Shown: positions 26,356 through 35,004 of the stretch, one piece after another
Numbering within the stretch: position 1 is the first letter of the stretch
Layout of the letters: each line of letters begins with the position of its first letter
DNA from: Variibacter gotjawalensis
GTDB taxonomy: Bacteria > Pseudomonadota > Alphaproteobacteria > Rhizobiales > Xanthobacteraceae
NCBI RefSeq assembly: GCF_002355335.1
Contig: NZ_AP014946.1
Span: forward strand, 2,619,501-2,683,500
Length of the DNA stretch: 64,000 nt
Reading direction: 5' to 3'
Made by a program: the position numbers and the translations under genes
Notes under the pieces: generated by a model
Told to the model about the DNA's origin: nothing
Database searches by the model: none
The model's input: only the letters and a program-made list of their open reading frames with translations

Positions 26356-28179
26356 ATGAACGAAACCGCGCCTTTGACCCCGGCGGCTATCGCCACCGCG
26401 ACGCCGGTCGATCCGCCTGCATCCGAGTCCGAGAAATCGGCCTCGCGGCTGCGGCCGCTGGTCGAGCTGTGGCCCTTCGTCCGCCGCTATCCGGGCCGTA
26501 TCGCGGCCGCCGGCGTGTCGCTGACGGCGGCGGCGATCGCGACGCTGGTGATCCCATTGGCGGTGCGCCGGATGATCGATTTCGGCTTCAAGGCCGAAGC
26601 CGCCAGCATGATCGACAGCTATTTCGTCGTGCTGATCGCGGTCGCGGCTGTGCTCGCGCTGGCCAGTGCGCTCCGCTACTACCTCGTCACCACACTAGGT
26701 GAGCTGGTCGTTGCCGATGTGCGCTCCCGCGTCTTCGCGCATATCACGAGCCTCTCGCCGGCCTTCTTCGACAAGACGCAGTCCGGCGAGGTGATCTCTC
26801 GCCTTACGGCCGATACGACGCAGATCAAATCGGCCGTCGGCGTTTCGGTCTCGATCGCGCTGCGCAACCTCGTGCTCTTCGCCGGCGCCGCCGGCGCGAT
26901 GGTGTGGACCAGCCCGCGGCTTTCGCTGTTCGTGCTGGGCGCGATCCCCGTGATCGTGCTGCCGCTCGTCGCCTTCGGCCGCTCGGTGCGCCGCCGCTCG
27001 CGCGATGCGCAGGATACGCTCGCAGATGCATCCGCCTACGCGACGGAACTGATCGGCGGCGTCCGTACGCTGCAAGCCTTCACCTACGAGAAGGTCGCAT
27101 CCACCCGTTTCTCCGCTGCCGTCGAACGCGCTTTCGAAGCGGCGCGTCAATCGACACTGTCGCGCGCGCTGCTCACCGCGATCGCGATCTTCCTCGTCTT
27201 CGCCAGCATCGTGCTCGTTCTCTGGATCGGCGCACAGGACGTGATGGCGGGTCGCATTTCGGCCGGCCGCCTGAGCCAATTCGTTCTTTATGCGGTCTTC
27301 GCGGCCGGAGCGCTCAGCGAGCTGAGCCAAGTGTGGACCGAACTCTCGCAGGCCTCGGGCGCCGCCGAGCGTTTGCTCGAACTCTTGCGCATTCAGCCTG
27401 CTATCGCGAAGCCCGCGAACCCGATCGCGCTGCCGGTGCCGGCGCGCGGCGAAGTCTCATTCGATAACGTCACCTTCGCGTATCCGACGCGCGCCGACGT
27501 CGACGTGCTCGATGGCCTGAGCTTCCGGCTCGCGCCGGGCGAGCGTGTCGCCCTCGTCGGCCCGTCCGGTGCCGGCAAGAGCACCGTCTTCCATCTGCTG
27601 CTGCGCTTCTACGATCCGCGCGGCGGGCGTGTGACCTTCGACGCCGTGCCGATCGAGCGAGCCGATCCTCAGGAGCTCCGCGAGCGCATCGCGCTGGTGC
27701 CGCAGGACGCCGTCGTGTTTGCCGGAACGATTGCCGAAAATATCGGCTTCGGCAGGCCGAACGCGACGGAAGCTGAAATTTCACGCGCGGCCGATCTCGC
27801 GCAGGTCACCGAATTTGCCAAGCGACTGCCTCAGGGGCTCGGAACGCCGATCGGCGAGCGCGGCGTCACGCTATCGGGCGGGCAGCGCCAGCGCGTCGCG
27901 ATTGCCCGTGCGATCCTGCGCGATGCGCCGCTGCTGTTGCTCGACGAAGCGACCTCCGCGCTCGACGCGCAGAGCGAGACGCAGGTCCAGGCCGCGCTCA
28001 ACGAACTGATGGTCGGCCGCTCGACGATTGTCATCGCGCATCGCCTCGCGACCGTGCTTTCGTGCGACCGCATCCTCGTCGTCGATCATGGCCGCGTGGT
28101 GGAGGAGGGGACGCACAGTTCTCTGATCGCCGCTGGCGGCCTCTATGCGCGGCTCGCTAAACTCCAGTTCGATCACTAA
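26356..28179 (+). CDS. ABC exporter, fused permease-ATPase (MsbA-like)
   Basis: The 607-residue half transporter has six membrane helices in the first 330 residues, with the coupling region SLSPAFFDKTQSGEVISRLTADT, and a C-terminal ATPase with Walker A GPSGAGKST, Q-loop LVPQDAVVF, signature LSGGQRQR, Walker B LLLLDEATSALD and the H-loop IVIAHRL. It should act as a homodimer exporting a lipid or hydrophobic compound. There is no peptidase or C39-like N-terminal domain, so nothing marks it as a type I protein secretion ATPase. ATG 26356 (GAAGG upstream) is preferred over ATG 26344. Its stop overlaps the converging gene. Confidence 0.92.
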   Translation: MNETAPLTPAAIATATPVDPPASESEKSASRLRPLVELWPFVRRYPGRIAAAGVSLTAAAIATLVIPLAVRRMIDFGFKAEAASMIDSYFVVLIAVAAVLALASALRYYLVTTLGELVVADVRSRVFAHITSLSPAFFDKTQSGEVISRLTADTTQIKSAVGVSVSIALRNLVLFAGAAGAMVWTSPRLSLFVLGAIPVIVLPLVAFGRSVRRRSRDAQDTLADASAYATELIGGVRTLQAFTYEKVASTRFSAAVERAFEAARQSTLSRALLTAIAIFLVFASIVLVLWIGAQDVMAGRISAGRLSQFVLYAVFAAGALSELSQVWTELSQASGAAERLLELLRIQPAIAKPANPIALPVPARGEVSFDNVTFAYPTRADVDVLDGLSFRLAPGERVALVGPSGAGKSTVFHLLLRFYDPRGGRVTFDAVPIERADPQELRERIALVPQDAVVFAGTIAENIGFGRPNATEAEISRAADLAQVTEFAKRLPQGLGTPIGERGVTLSGGQRQRVAIARAILRDAPLLLLDEATSALDAQSETQVQAALNELMVGRSTIVIAHRLATVLSCDRILVVDHGRVVEEGTHSSLIAAGGLYARLAKLQFDH

Positions 28180-29855
28180 GCCGGCGCGTAACGCACCGAG
28201 CTTTGCTCGGGCATTGTCTCGCTCCGGCTGAGCGCTTCCAACAACCGCACCAGTGCCTTCACGTCGCTGGTCTGGCCATCGCCCAAGCGAAACAGCGTCA
28301 CATCGCGCTGTGCCGCGACATTCGGTGATGACGCCGGCACGTCCACCCACGCTTCCGTAAACGTTTTGCGCAGGAAGGGTTCGTCGGTCGTGCCGTCGAT
28401 CACGAAGACGACGCGTGCGAACGGGATGCGGTTGACGATCTCCCGGATCTCGAAGACGCAGCCCTGATGCTTCGGCGTGAAGCCGCGGAGATCCATCAGG
28501 ATCACATCGGCGCGGCGCGCGAGCCGCGTCAGCACCATGCGCCACGCATTGTCGTGGCAGAAGAAGTCGCCGACGCGGTAACGCCCATCGAGGTCGAGGC
28601 GCTGCTCGACTTCGGAGAGACGGCGCTGAAACGATCGGTCGTCCGCGATGAAGCGGCGCGCAAGGCGGCCCGAGAGGAAGCCGAGGAACTCGTGCGGCTC
28701 GACAGTGGTCGACGCGAGGTCCGGCCCCGCGATCATGTGGATGCTGCCGCGATAGCGCCAGAGCCGCGAGACCTTGTTGAACAACCGGCTCGACCGGCGC
28801 CCGAGCGAGAAGACGCGCAGCAGGAGCAGATTCGGCACTTTCTCGGCAACGCCGTAGCGCGCACGCAGGAACAGGAACCCCGCCGCGATCGTCATGCGCC
28901 CGGCCGCGAAGGCGATGAACGGCGCAAAGAAATACTGCACGCCGCTGTGGATCATCGACGAAGCGTGGACGACCGAGAAGATGAGCCAGATCGAGTCGGC
29001 GATCATCGTTTGATCGCTGATGCGCCGATCGCGATACAGCTTGCCGACGAGCCGCATGACGAGCCAGCCCGCGATGCCGAGCAGCAACGCGCCGATCGCC
29101 ATAACGCTGTAGTAGAGCTGAAGCCCGCCGAGGCCGATACTTGTCCCGAATTTCACGAAAGCCATCAGGCGCTCGGGGTTCTCGTAGAACAGCGCGTGGT
29201 TCGAGAGCAGGGCGCCCGCGACGGCGGCGAGCGTCAGGCCAAGCACGAGAGGCCCGACAGTGCGCACGCGCGGCAGCAGGAAGATCGTCGCGAGCACGAG
29301 CCCCGGCAGATTGAACAGAAAGAACAGCGTGAAGAACGCTGACCAATCCGCGCCTACCATCAGCTGAGGAATGTAGATTAGCGTCATCGCGACCGCGTAG
29401 ATGAAAACGATCCCGCAGAGTTCCCGCCACGACACCGTGATGGTCACCGCGAGCGTCAGCACCAGCGGGAAGGCGAAGACGCCGATCAGCAGCGGCGTGC
29501 GGAAGCGGAAGATCTCCGTCGCCTGGCCGAGCGCCGCGAGGTAAAATAGCGTCAGCACCGCGCCGTAAACGATGCCGCCCGCGATATAGACGAGAGCGGC
29601 CCGCCGCCGCAGCGATTTAGCGGTCGATGGCGGCAGATCGAGCGACCACAGGTCGGTGGCAAAGCCGAGCGGCGCGAGCGGAGCCGACGGCGGCGGATCG
29701 TGCGGATCGGCCGGCGGCATCGCGCCTTCCGAATGCATCATCGAGCGCTTGACCGAACGCAGATAGATCCACTGCAAGAGGATCGAAAGAAAGAGCGCGA
29801 TCGGCACCGCGATGAGAACGATCATCGCGACCTGTCCGCTCAACATGCCGCCCAT
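28176..29855 (-). CDS. Large membrane protein with conserved C-terminal Rossmann/TIR-like domain
   Basis: The 559-residue protein has one N-terminal helix, a Pro-rich loop, then about eight membrane helices to residue 330. The last 190 residues are soluble and strongly patterned: IAGPDLASTTVEPHEFLGFL, DGRYRVGDFFCHDNAWRMVL, ADVILMDLRGFTPKHQGCVFEI, ARVVFVIDGTTDE. I have seen this cytosolic motif order in uncharacterised membrane proteins of other bacteria; alternating strands and helices with MDLRGF suggest a TIR-like or flavodoxin-like fold. Function unknown. ATG 29855 has AAGGGG at 7 bases. It converges with the ABC exporter gene, stops overlapping. Confidence 0.78.
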   Translation of the reverse strand: MGGMLSGQVAMIVLIAVPIALFLSILLQWIYLRSVKRSMMHSEGAMPPADPHDPPPSAPLAPLGFATDLWSLDLPPSTAKSLRRRAALVYIAGGIVYGAVLTLFYLAALGQATEIFRFRTPLLIGVFAFPLVLTLAVTITVSWRELCGIVFIYAVAMTLIYIPQLMVGADWSAFFTLFFLFNLPGLVLATIFLLPRVRTVGPLVLGLTLAAVAGALLSNHALFYENPERLMAFVKFGTSIGLGGLQLYYSVMAIGALLLGIAGWLVMRLVGKLYRDRRISDQTMIADSIWLIFSVVHASSMIHSGVQYFFAPFIAFAAGRMTIAAGFLFLRARYGVAEKVPNLLLLRVFSLGRRSSRLFNKVSRLWRYRGSIHMIAGPDLASTTVEPHEFLGFLSGRLARRFIADDRSFQRRLSEVEQRLDLDGRYRVGDFFCHDNAWRMVLTRLARRADVILMDLRGFTPKHQGCVFEIREIVNRIPFARVVFVIDGTTDEPFLRKTFTEAWVDVPASSPNVAAQRDVTLFRLGDGQTSDVKALVRLLEALSRSETMPEQSSVRYAPA

Positions 29856-29992
29856 GACCAGCCCCTTGAGACAACACCAGCGCCAGCCCCGGCGCAGGCT
29901 TTTGTCTTAAAAGGATTTTCGCGCGGCGTTCAAGTTGGGGTTGTGTGGTTTACCCTCGGCATTATTGAGCCGGCTTAGCCAAGAAACCGAGT

Positions 29993-30138
29993 TGTCATCC
30001 CGGACGGCGAGCTGCGCGCGAAGCGCGTGGCGAAGTCCCGGGATCTACGTATCCCTGAGCACGATTGGGGTATATGAATCCCGGCTCGCGTTCGGCTTGG
30101 CGCGCTACGCACGCCAACCTCACTTGGCCGGGATGACA
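29993..30138. repeat. TGTCATCCCGG inverted repeat element
   Basis: TGTCATCCCGG at 29993-30003 and CCGGGATGACA at 30128-30138 are perfect inverted ends of a 146-base element with internal GAAGCGCG and GAGC/GCTC arms. The related element at 33737-33887 has the same plan. It occupies much of the 382-base gap before the RHH gene. Confidence 0.82.
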
Positions 30139-30185
30139 GCTTGAGATCGCCGCGGAGCATCGTGCGCAATCGGGACAGCCAGCGA

Positions 30186-30226
30186 CCCGGATTACGCGCG
30201 GCTGCGCCGCCGCTCCATCCGGGCTA
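30186..30226. repeat. Half copy of the CCGGATG/CATCCGGGCTAC repeat
   Basis: CCCGGATTACGCGCGGCTGC then CATCCGGGCTAC is the right end of the repeat family seen whole at 17613, 43696 and 62326. Nothing else is visible in 30139-30237. Confidence 0.6.
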
Positions 30227-30237
30227 CTGGGCCTCGG

Positions 30238-30543
30238 TCAATGTGCGAGCGCCGCCAGCTCCTGCTGCTCAAGCACGGTCGGCCGTGCGCCGCGGAGGTA
30301 AAGCGCGCAGGTCGTCCGCAGCATCGAGGCAAAGTTCGGGATCTCGCCGTTGATCTCCAGCGCCTCGTCGTAAAGCTTCGAGATGAACTTCGGTGTCGAC
30401 AGGCCCTGCGAGTGCGCGATCTCGTCCAGCAGAGCCCAGAACGTCGCTTCGAGCTGAATGCTCGTCGAATGTCCGCCGATTCTGATGGACCGGTTGATCG
30501 GACGGTAGCCCTCAGGGTCCTGGCTCGCAAACACCCTGCACAT
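30238..30543 (-). CDS. Ribbon-helix-helix domain protein
   Basis: The 101-residue protein has the motif INRSIRIGGHSTSIQLEATFWALLDEIAHSQGLSTPKFISKLYDEAL, the ribbon-helix-helix domain of the RHH_4 type common in alphaproteobacteria. Such proteins bind DNA as dimers, the ribbon being NRSIRIGGHSTS. A short C-terminal helix ends in EQQELAALAH. No toxin gene is adjacent. ATG 30543; the upstream 180 bases contain no other gene. Confidence 0.85.
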   Translation of the reverse strand: MCRVFASQDPEGYRPINRSIRIGGHSTSIQLEATFWALLDEIAHSQGLSTPKFISKLYDEALEINGEIPNFASMLRTTCALYLRGARPTVLEQQELAALAH

Positions 30544-30724
30544 GTGGCGCCTCTCCCATTTGCGTCAGCCTCACTGCCGCAAATTCACAGTTTGGCTCTG
30601 CTTTAAGTTTCCGCCTAAAGCCGCGGCTCCGCAACAGGATATTGCTTGCGCGTAGCAACCGGCTGCCACCCATGCATGGATCGCGCACGCATAATTCTTC
30701 CCACAGAATAGACCGGGGAAGACA

Positions 30725-31120
30725 TTGGCCAAGGCAGTTCACAGCATGATCCGCGTGCTCGACGAAGCACGCTCGGTTGATTTCTATCGCTCCGCATTCG
30801 CACTCGAGATTGTCGACCGGCTCGATTTCGAAACGTTCACGCTCGTTTATTTGAGCAACGCCGAAGCGAGTTTCGAACTCGAACTGACCATCAACAAGGA
30901 TCGCAAGGAGCCGTACGCGTTAGGCGACGGCTACGGCCACATCGCCTTCGTCGTCGATAAGCTCGATGCCGAACACGCGCGCTTCGAAAAGGCCGGCTTC
31001 AATCCGCGCAAGGTCGTCGAGTTCAACAACGACGGCAAACTCGTCGCGCGTTTCTTCTTCGTTCAAGACCCCGACGGCTATCAGATCGAAGTGATCGAGC
31101 GCGGAGGTAGGTTCAAGTAA
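30725..31120 (+). CDS. VOC-family protein, glyoxalase I-like
   Basis: The 131-residue protein follows the lactoylglutathione lyase pattern: HSMIRVLDEARSVDFYRSAF (first metal His at residue 6), FELELTINK (Glu), GYGHIAFVVD (second His) and FFFVQDPDGYQIEVIER (last Glu). All four metal ligands of glyoxalase I are therefore present, so it may detoxify methylglyoxal with glutathione. The start is TTG 30725 with GGGGAAG upstream; no nearby ATG fits the conserved N-terminus. Confidence 0.88.
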   Translation: MAKAVHSMIRVLDEARSVDFYRSAFALEIVDRLDFETFTLVYLSNAEASFELELTINKDRKEPYALGDGYGHIAFVVDKLDAEHARFEKAGFNPRKVVEFNNDGKLVARFFFVQDPDGYQIEVIERGGRFK

Positions 31121-31229
31121 TTCCGCCCACCAAGCGGGACACAAAAAAGAGCAGCGGCCACGGTGGTGGCACGCGAGCCGACGAGCCAGCAGCGGCACGT
31201 GAAGTGCCGCGCGAGCAAAGGAGGAAACG

Positions 31230-31769
31230 ATGGTTACGGTCCTGGATCGAACGCAAAGAATGCGCGTCTCACGGCGCGATTTGTTACGCGGCGCGAGCGC
31301 TTTCGGTGCACTCGTCGCAGTCGGCGGAAACGTCGTCATCTCGTCGCGCGAAGCGTGGGCGGTGGAAGCGACGGCGCTGAAGCCGAGCACGGTCGCGACG
31401 CTCGTCCAGATGGCGCGCGATATTTATCCGCACGATCAGGTGCCGGACAAACACTACGCCATCGCCATCAAGGCGCAGGACGCGAAAGCCGCGAAGGACC
31501 CCAAGGTCAAAGCCTTGCTCGAGACGGGCGTCGCCGCGCTCGACAAGAAGGCCGGCAAGGGCGGTTACGCCAAGCTCGGCTGGGAAGAAGAGCGCGTGAA
31601 GCATCTGCAGGCGATCGAGAAGTCGCCGTTCTTCCAGGCGATCCGCGGCGACCTCGTTGTCTCGCTCTATAACCAAAAAGAGATCTGGCCGATCTTCGGC
31701 TACGAGGGCGAGTCCTACTCGAAGGGCGGCTACATCGCGCGCGGCTTCGACGACATCGAGTGGCTTTAA
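31230..31769 (+). CDS. Tat-exported small subunit of a GMC dehydrogenase
   Basis: The 179-residue protein carries a twin-arginine signal (SRRDLLRGASAFGALVAVGG) and cleaves after about residue 44. The mature part, MARDIYPHDQVPDKHYA, GYAKLGWEEERV, IWPIFGYEGESYSKGGYIARGFDDIEWL, matches the gluconate 2-dehydrogenase subunit 3-like family. Such subunits carry their signal-less flavoprotein partner across the membrane. ATG 31230 has the strong site AAAGGAGG. The GMC gene starts 71 bases downstream. Confidence 0.85.
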   Translation: MVTVLDRTQRMRVSRRDLLRGASAFGALVAVGGNVVISSREAWAVEATALKPSTVATLVQMARDIYPHDQVPDKHYAIAIKAQDAKAAKDPKVKALLETGVAALDKKAGKGGYAKLGWEEERVKHLQAIEKSPFFQAIRGDLVVSLYNQKEIWPIFGYEGESYSKGGYIARGFDDIEWL

Positions 31770-31840
31770 AGTTTTGGCTCGCCGCTCAACGCAGCGGCGC
31801 GCACGCTTCATACGAAATCAGCGCCTGCGGAGGAAACGCC

Positions 31841-33412
31841 ATGGCTGCATCTTTTGACAAGAACGACGACAGCGTCGTCGTCATCATCGGTTCCGGTGCC
31901 GGCGGCGGCACGCTCGCGAACGAGCTCGCGCAGAAAGGCATCGGCGTCGTCGTGCTCGAAGCCGGCCCGCGCGTCGAATACACCGACTTCATCAACGACG
32001 AGTGGGACTCGTTCTCGCAGCTCGCCTGGGTCGACAAGCGGACGACGTCCGGCACCTGGCGCGTGTCGAAGGATTTCCCGAACCTTCCGGCCTGGATCGT
32101 CAAGGCGGTCGGCGGCACGACGACGCATTGGGCCGGCGCGTCGCTGCGCTTTCAGCCGCACGAATTCAAGACGCTCACGAATTACGGCAAGATCGCCGGC
32201 GCAAATCTTCTCGATTGGCCGATCACGCTGGCCGACCTCGAGCCGTATTACGCCAAGGCGGAAGACAAGATGGGCGTGACGCGGACCAACAACATCGCGG
32301 GGCTGCCGGCCAGCAACAATTTCAAGATCTTCAAGGCCGGTGCCGACAAGCTCGGCTACAAGGAATGTCACACCGGCAACATGGCGATCAATTCGGCCGA
32401 ACGTGACGGCCGCAACGCCTGCCAGCAGACCGGCTTCTGCTTCCAGGGCTGCAAGTGGGGCGCGAAATGGTCGACGCTCTACACCGAGATTCCGAAAGGC
32501 GAAGCGACCGGCAAGCTCGAAGTCCGTCCCGACTCGCACGCGATCAAGATCGAGCATGACGCGAGCGGCAAAGTCACCGGCGTCGTCTATGCCGACAAGT
32601 CCGGCACAGTGCAGCGGCAGAAGGCGCGCATCGTCTGCGTCGCCGGCAATTCGATCGAAAGCCCGCGGCTCCTGCTCAACTCGGAGTCGTCGAAATATCC
32701 GAACGGCATGGCGAACTCGTCCGGTCAGGTCGGGAAAAACTACATGCGGCACACGACCGGCTCGGTCTACGCGCTGTTCGACAAGAAGGTGCACATGTAT
32801 CGCGGCACCACGATGGCCGGCATCATCCGTGACGAGGCGAAGCACGATCCGAAGCGCGGCTTCGCGGGAGGCTACGAACTCGAAACACTCGCGCTCGGTT
32901 TGCCATTCATGGCGGCGTTCCTCAATCCGGGTGGATGGGGACGCAGCTTCACAACCGCGCTCGATCACTACGACAAGATGGCCGGCATGTGGATCGTCGG
33001 CGAAGACATGCCGCAGGAGAAGAACCGCATCGCGCTGTCCAAGAAGGAGAAGGACAAGTGGGGGATGCCGATCCCCGACGTCGCCTTCACGGATCACCCG
33101 AACGACACCGCGATGCGCGATCACGCTTACAAGCAGGGCATCGCGCTCTACGATGCGGTCGGCGCGACGCGGACTTTCCCGACGCCGCCATATCCGTCGA
33201 CGCACAATCTCGGCACCAACCGCATGAGCGAGAAGGCGCGCGACGGCGTCGTCAACAAATTCGGCCAATCGCACGACATCAAGAATCTGTTCGTGTCGGA
33301 CGGCAGCCAGTTCACGACCGGCGGCGCTGAGAACCCGACGCTGACGATCGTCACCCTCGCGATCCGCCAAGCCGACTACATCGCGAAGGAGATGGCCGCG
33401 AAGACGGTGTGA
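31841..33412 (+). CDS. GMC-family FAD dehydrogenase (gluconate 2-dehydrogenase-like)
   Basis: The 523-residue flavoprotein starts with VVVIIGSGAGGGTLANELAQKG and VVVLEAGP (FAD binding), has GTTTHWAGASLRF, a Cys-containing loop TGFCFQGCKWGAKWS, and at the C-terminus HNLGTNRMSEKARDGVVNKFGQSHD and GGAENPTLTIVTLAIRQAD with the active-site His/Asn region. It oxidises a sugar or alcohol in the periplasm, exported with the Tat partner upstream. The diheme cytochrome subunit found in three-part complexes is not adjacent. GGAGG precedes ATG 31841. Confidence 0.92.
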   Translation: MAASFDKNDDSVVVIIGSGAGGGTLANELAQKGIGVVVLEAGPRVEYTDFINDEWDSFSQLAWVDKRTTSGTWRVSKDFPNLPAWIVKAVGGTTTHWAGASLRFQPHEFKTLTNYGKIAGANLLDWPITLADLEPYYAKAEDKMGVTRTNNIAGLPASNNFKIFKAGADKLGYKECHTGNMAINSAERDGRNACQQTGFCFQGCKWGAKWSTLYTEIPKGEATGKLEVRPDSHAIKIEHDASGKVTGVVYADKSGTVQRQKARIVCVAGNSIESPRLLLNSESSKYPNGMANSSGQVGKNYMRHTTGSVYALFDKKVHMYRGTTMAGIIRDEAKHDPKRGFAGGYELETLALGLPFMAAFLNPGGWGRSFTTALDHYDKMAGMWIVGEDMPQEKNRIALSKKEKDKWGMPIPDVAFTDHPNDTAMRDHAYKQGIALYDAVGATRTFPTPPYPSTHNLGTNRMSEKARDGVVNKFGQSHDIKNLFVSDGSQFTTGGAENPTLTIVTLAIRQADYIAKEMAAKTV

Positions 33413-33480
33413 GGTTTCTACTTGCGGTTGGCTTGCCTGATGCCGGGGGCGGGCGTAGATTCCCGTTCTCGGTACAGGTC

Positions 33481-33726
33481 ATGGCAAACAACGCACGCGA
33501 CAAAAGCTCCGCCAGTCTGGCGCTCGACCGCGCTCTCGTTGACGAGGCACGCGGCCTCGAAATCGATGTGTCGCGCGCCGCCGAGTGGGGTATCGCGCGT
33601 GCGATCGCGGGCGCGAAAACGGTTCAGTGGAAAGCTGAGAACAAGAAGGCACTGGCAAGCTCGAACGAGTTTGTCGAAGCACACGGTTTGCCGCTGGCGG
33701 GCAAAGCGAAAACGAAGGGTCGATAG
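33481..33726 (+). CDS. CcdA-type antitoxin, orphan
   Basis: The 81-residue protein matches type II antitoxin CcdA: SASLALDRALVDEARGLEIDVSRAAEWGIARAI (ribbon-helix-helix DNA-binding part) and WKAENKKALASSNEFVEAHGLPLA (the toxin-binding tail, where the family has NAWVEENGLPL). In normal operons ccdB follows within a few bases. Here 33727-33944 holds only a palindromic repeat, so the toxin is missing. ATG 33481 fits the family start. Confidence 0.85.
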   Translation: MANNARDKSSASLALDRALVDEARGLEIDVSRAAEWGIARAIAGAKTVQWKAENKKALASSNEFVEAHGLPLAGKAKTKGR

Positions 33727-33736
33727 TTTCGAGGCC

Positions 33737-33887
33737 GTCATTCCGGGGCGCGCTAAGCGAAGCGTGCGCGAGCCCGGAATCCATAGTCCCTGCGCAAGCG
33801 ATCAAGTACCGGGGTTATGGATCCCGGACAGCCGCGGCTCGCAACGCGCGCTTCGCGCGCGTCGAGCCATGCGGCTTCCGGGACGAC
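33737..33887. repeat. GTCATTCCGGGGCG inverted repeat element
   Basis: A 151-base element beginning GTCATTCCGGGGCGCG and ending CTTCCGGGACGAC, with internal AAGCG/CGCTT and GGATCC-like arms. It has the same plan as 29993-30138. It lies where ccdB would be expected and may have replaced it. Confidence 0.8.
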
Positions 33888-33944
33888 GGCTGAGAGGTCG
33901 GAGACCAACCACCGAGTCCCGCTCGGAGAACGGGGTCTGTTTAC

Positions 33945-34973
33945 CTAGCGCTCCGTCAGCTTCATCTCGATGCGGCGATTGCGGCGATAGGCGTCGTCGT
34001 TGGTCGCCGGATCGAGCGGCTGGAATTCGCCGAAGCCGGCGGCGACGAGGCGTTGCGGCGAGACACCGCGCGAGATCAGATACTGCACGACCGAGATCGC
34101 GCGCGACGCCGACAGCTCCCAGTTCGACGGGAACTGCGGGCTGGCGATCGGGCGCACGTCCGTGTGGCCGTCGATACGCATCACCCAAGCTATGTCCGCG
34201 GGGATTTCCTTCTCGAGCTGGAGCAGGGCGGTCGCGATCTTGTCGAGCTCGCCGCGGCCTTCTGTTTTTAAAGCCGCTTGACCGGCATCGAAGAATACCT
34301 CGGACTGGAACACGAAGCGGTCGCCGACGATGCGCACGTCCGGCCGGTTGGCGAGGATCTGCCGCAAACGCCCGAAGAATTCCGAGCGGAAGCGAGATAG
34401 CTCCTGGACTCGCTGCGCGAGCGCGACGTTGAGCCGCTGACCAAGGTCCGCGATGCGCGACTGCGCTTCCTTGTCCTTCTTCTCGGATGTCTCCAGCGCC
34501 TCTTCGAGTGCGGCAAGCTGGCGGCGCAGCGCGGCGATCTGCTGGTTGAGCAATTCGACTTGCGCCGCGACACGCGCGCCGATGCGCTTTTCGTTTTCGA
34601 GTTCACCGGCAAGCTGCGCGGCGCGCGCTTGGGCTGATCCGGCGCCTTGGCCGGCTGCATCCGCCTGTCCTTTGAGGCGGTCGCGGTCGGCTTCCGCCGT
34701 CGCGAGGTTCGCGCGCAGCGCCGCGATCATCTCTTCGAGGTTCGCGCGCTCGCCCTTTTCAAGCGCGAACAGCTCGGTGAGCTGCTGAAGTTGTGCATTA
34801 AGCCGCGCCAGCGCCGTGTCTTTGCCGGTGACTTCTTGGCTGAGATAAAACTGGATGACGACGAAGATTGACAGCAGGAAGATGACGCCGAGAACGAGCG
34901 TCGACAGGGCATCGACAAACCCCGGCCAGTAGTCGACCGTGCGTTCTCCGCGGCGTGCGCGCCCTAGCGCCAT
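33945..34973 (-). CDS. OmpA/MotB-type peptidoglycan-binding protein
   Basis: The 342-residue protein has one N-terminal membrane helix (FVDALSTLVLGVIFLLSIFVVIQFYL), a long coiled coil (about 55-195, Ala/Leu/Glu/Arg heptads) and a C-terminal OmpA-like domain with RIDGHTDVRP, NWELSASRAISVVQYL and RRNRRIEMKL. The helix plus peptidoglycan domain is MotB-like, but there is no flagellar context. It follows the MotA/ExbB-type gene after 31 bases, so the pair likely forms a proton-driven complex anchored in the cell wall. Confidence 0.88.
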   Translation of the reverse strand: MALGRARRGERTVDYWPGFVDALSTLVLGVIFLLSIFVVIQFYLSQEVTGKDTALARLNAQLQQLTELFALEKGERANLEEMIAALRANLATAEADRDRLKGQADAAGQGAGSAQARAAQLAGELENEKRIGARVAAQVELLNQQIAALRRQLAALEEALETSEKKDKEAQSRIADLGQRLNVALAQRVQELSRFRSEFFGRLRQILANRPDVRIVGDRFVFQSEVFFDAGQAALKTEGRGELDKIATALLQLEKEIPADIAWVMRIDGHTDVRPIASPQFPSNWELSASRAISVVQYLISRGVSPQRLVAAGFGEFQPLDPATNDDAYRRNRRIEMKLTER

Positions 34974-35004
34974 GCTGAGTTCCCTTTATCGCGGCGAAGC
35001 AAAC

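Noticed and set aside
26356-28179. ABC exporter as the type I secretion ATPase for the RTX protein
   Set aside because: It is 20 kb away, lacks the N-terminal peptidase-like domain common in RTX transporters and has no adaptor gene beside it.
27871-29430. 519-codon minus-strand frame overlapping the ABC exporter and membrane protein genes
   Set aside because: It is the Arg/Ala-rich other-phase reading of 28176-29855 and runs through the ABC ATPase domain.
31808-33370. 520-codon minus-strand frame opposite the GMC dehydrogenase
   Set aside because: No recognisable motif, whereas the plus strand has FAD-binding and GMC signatures over the whole length.
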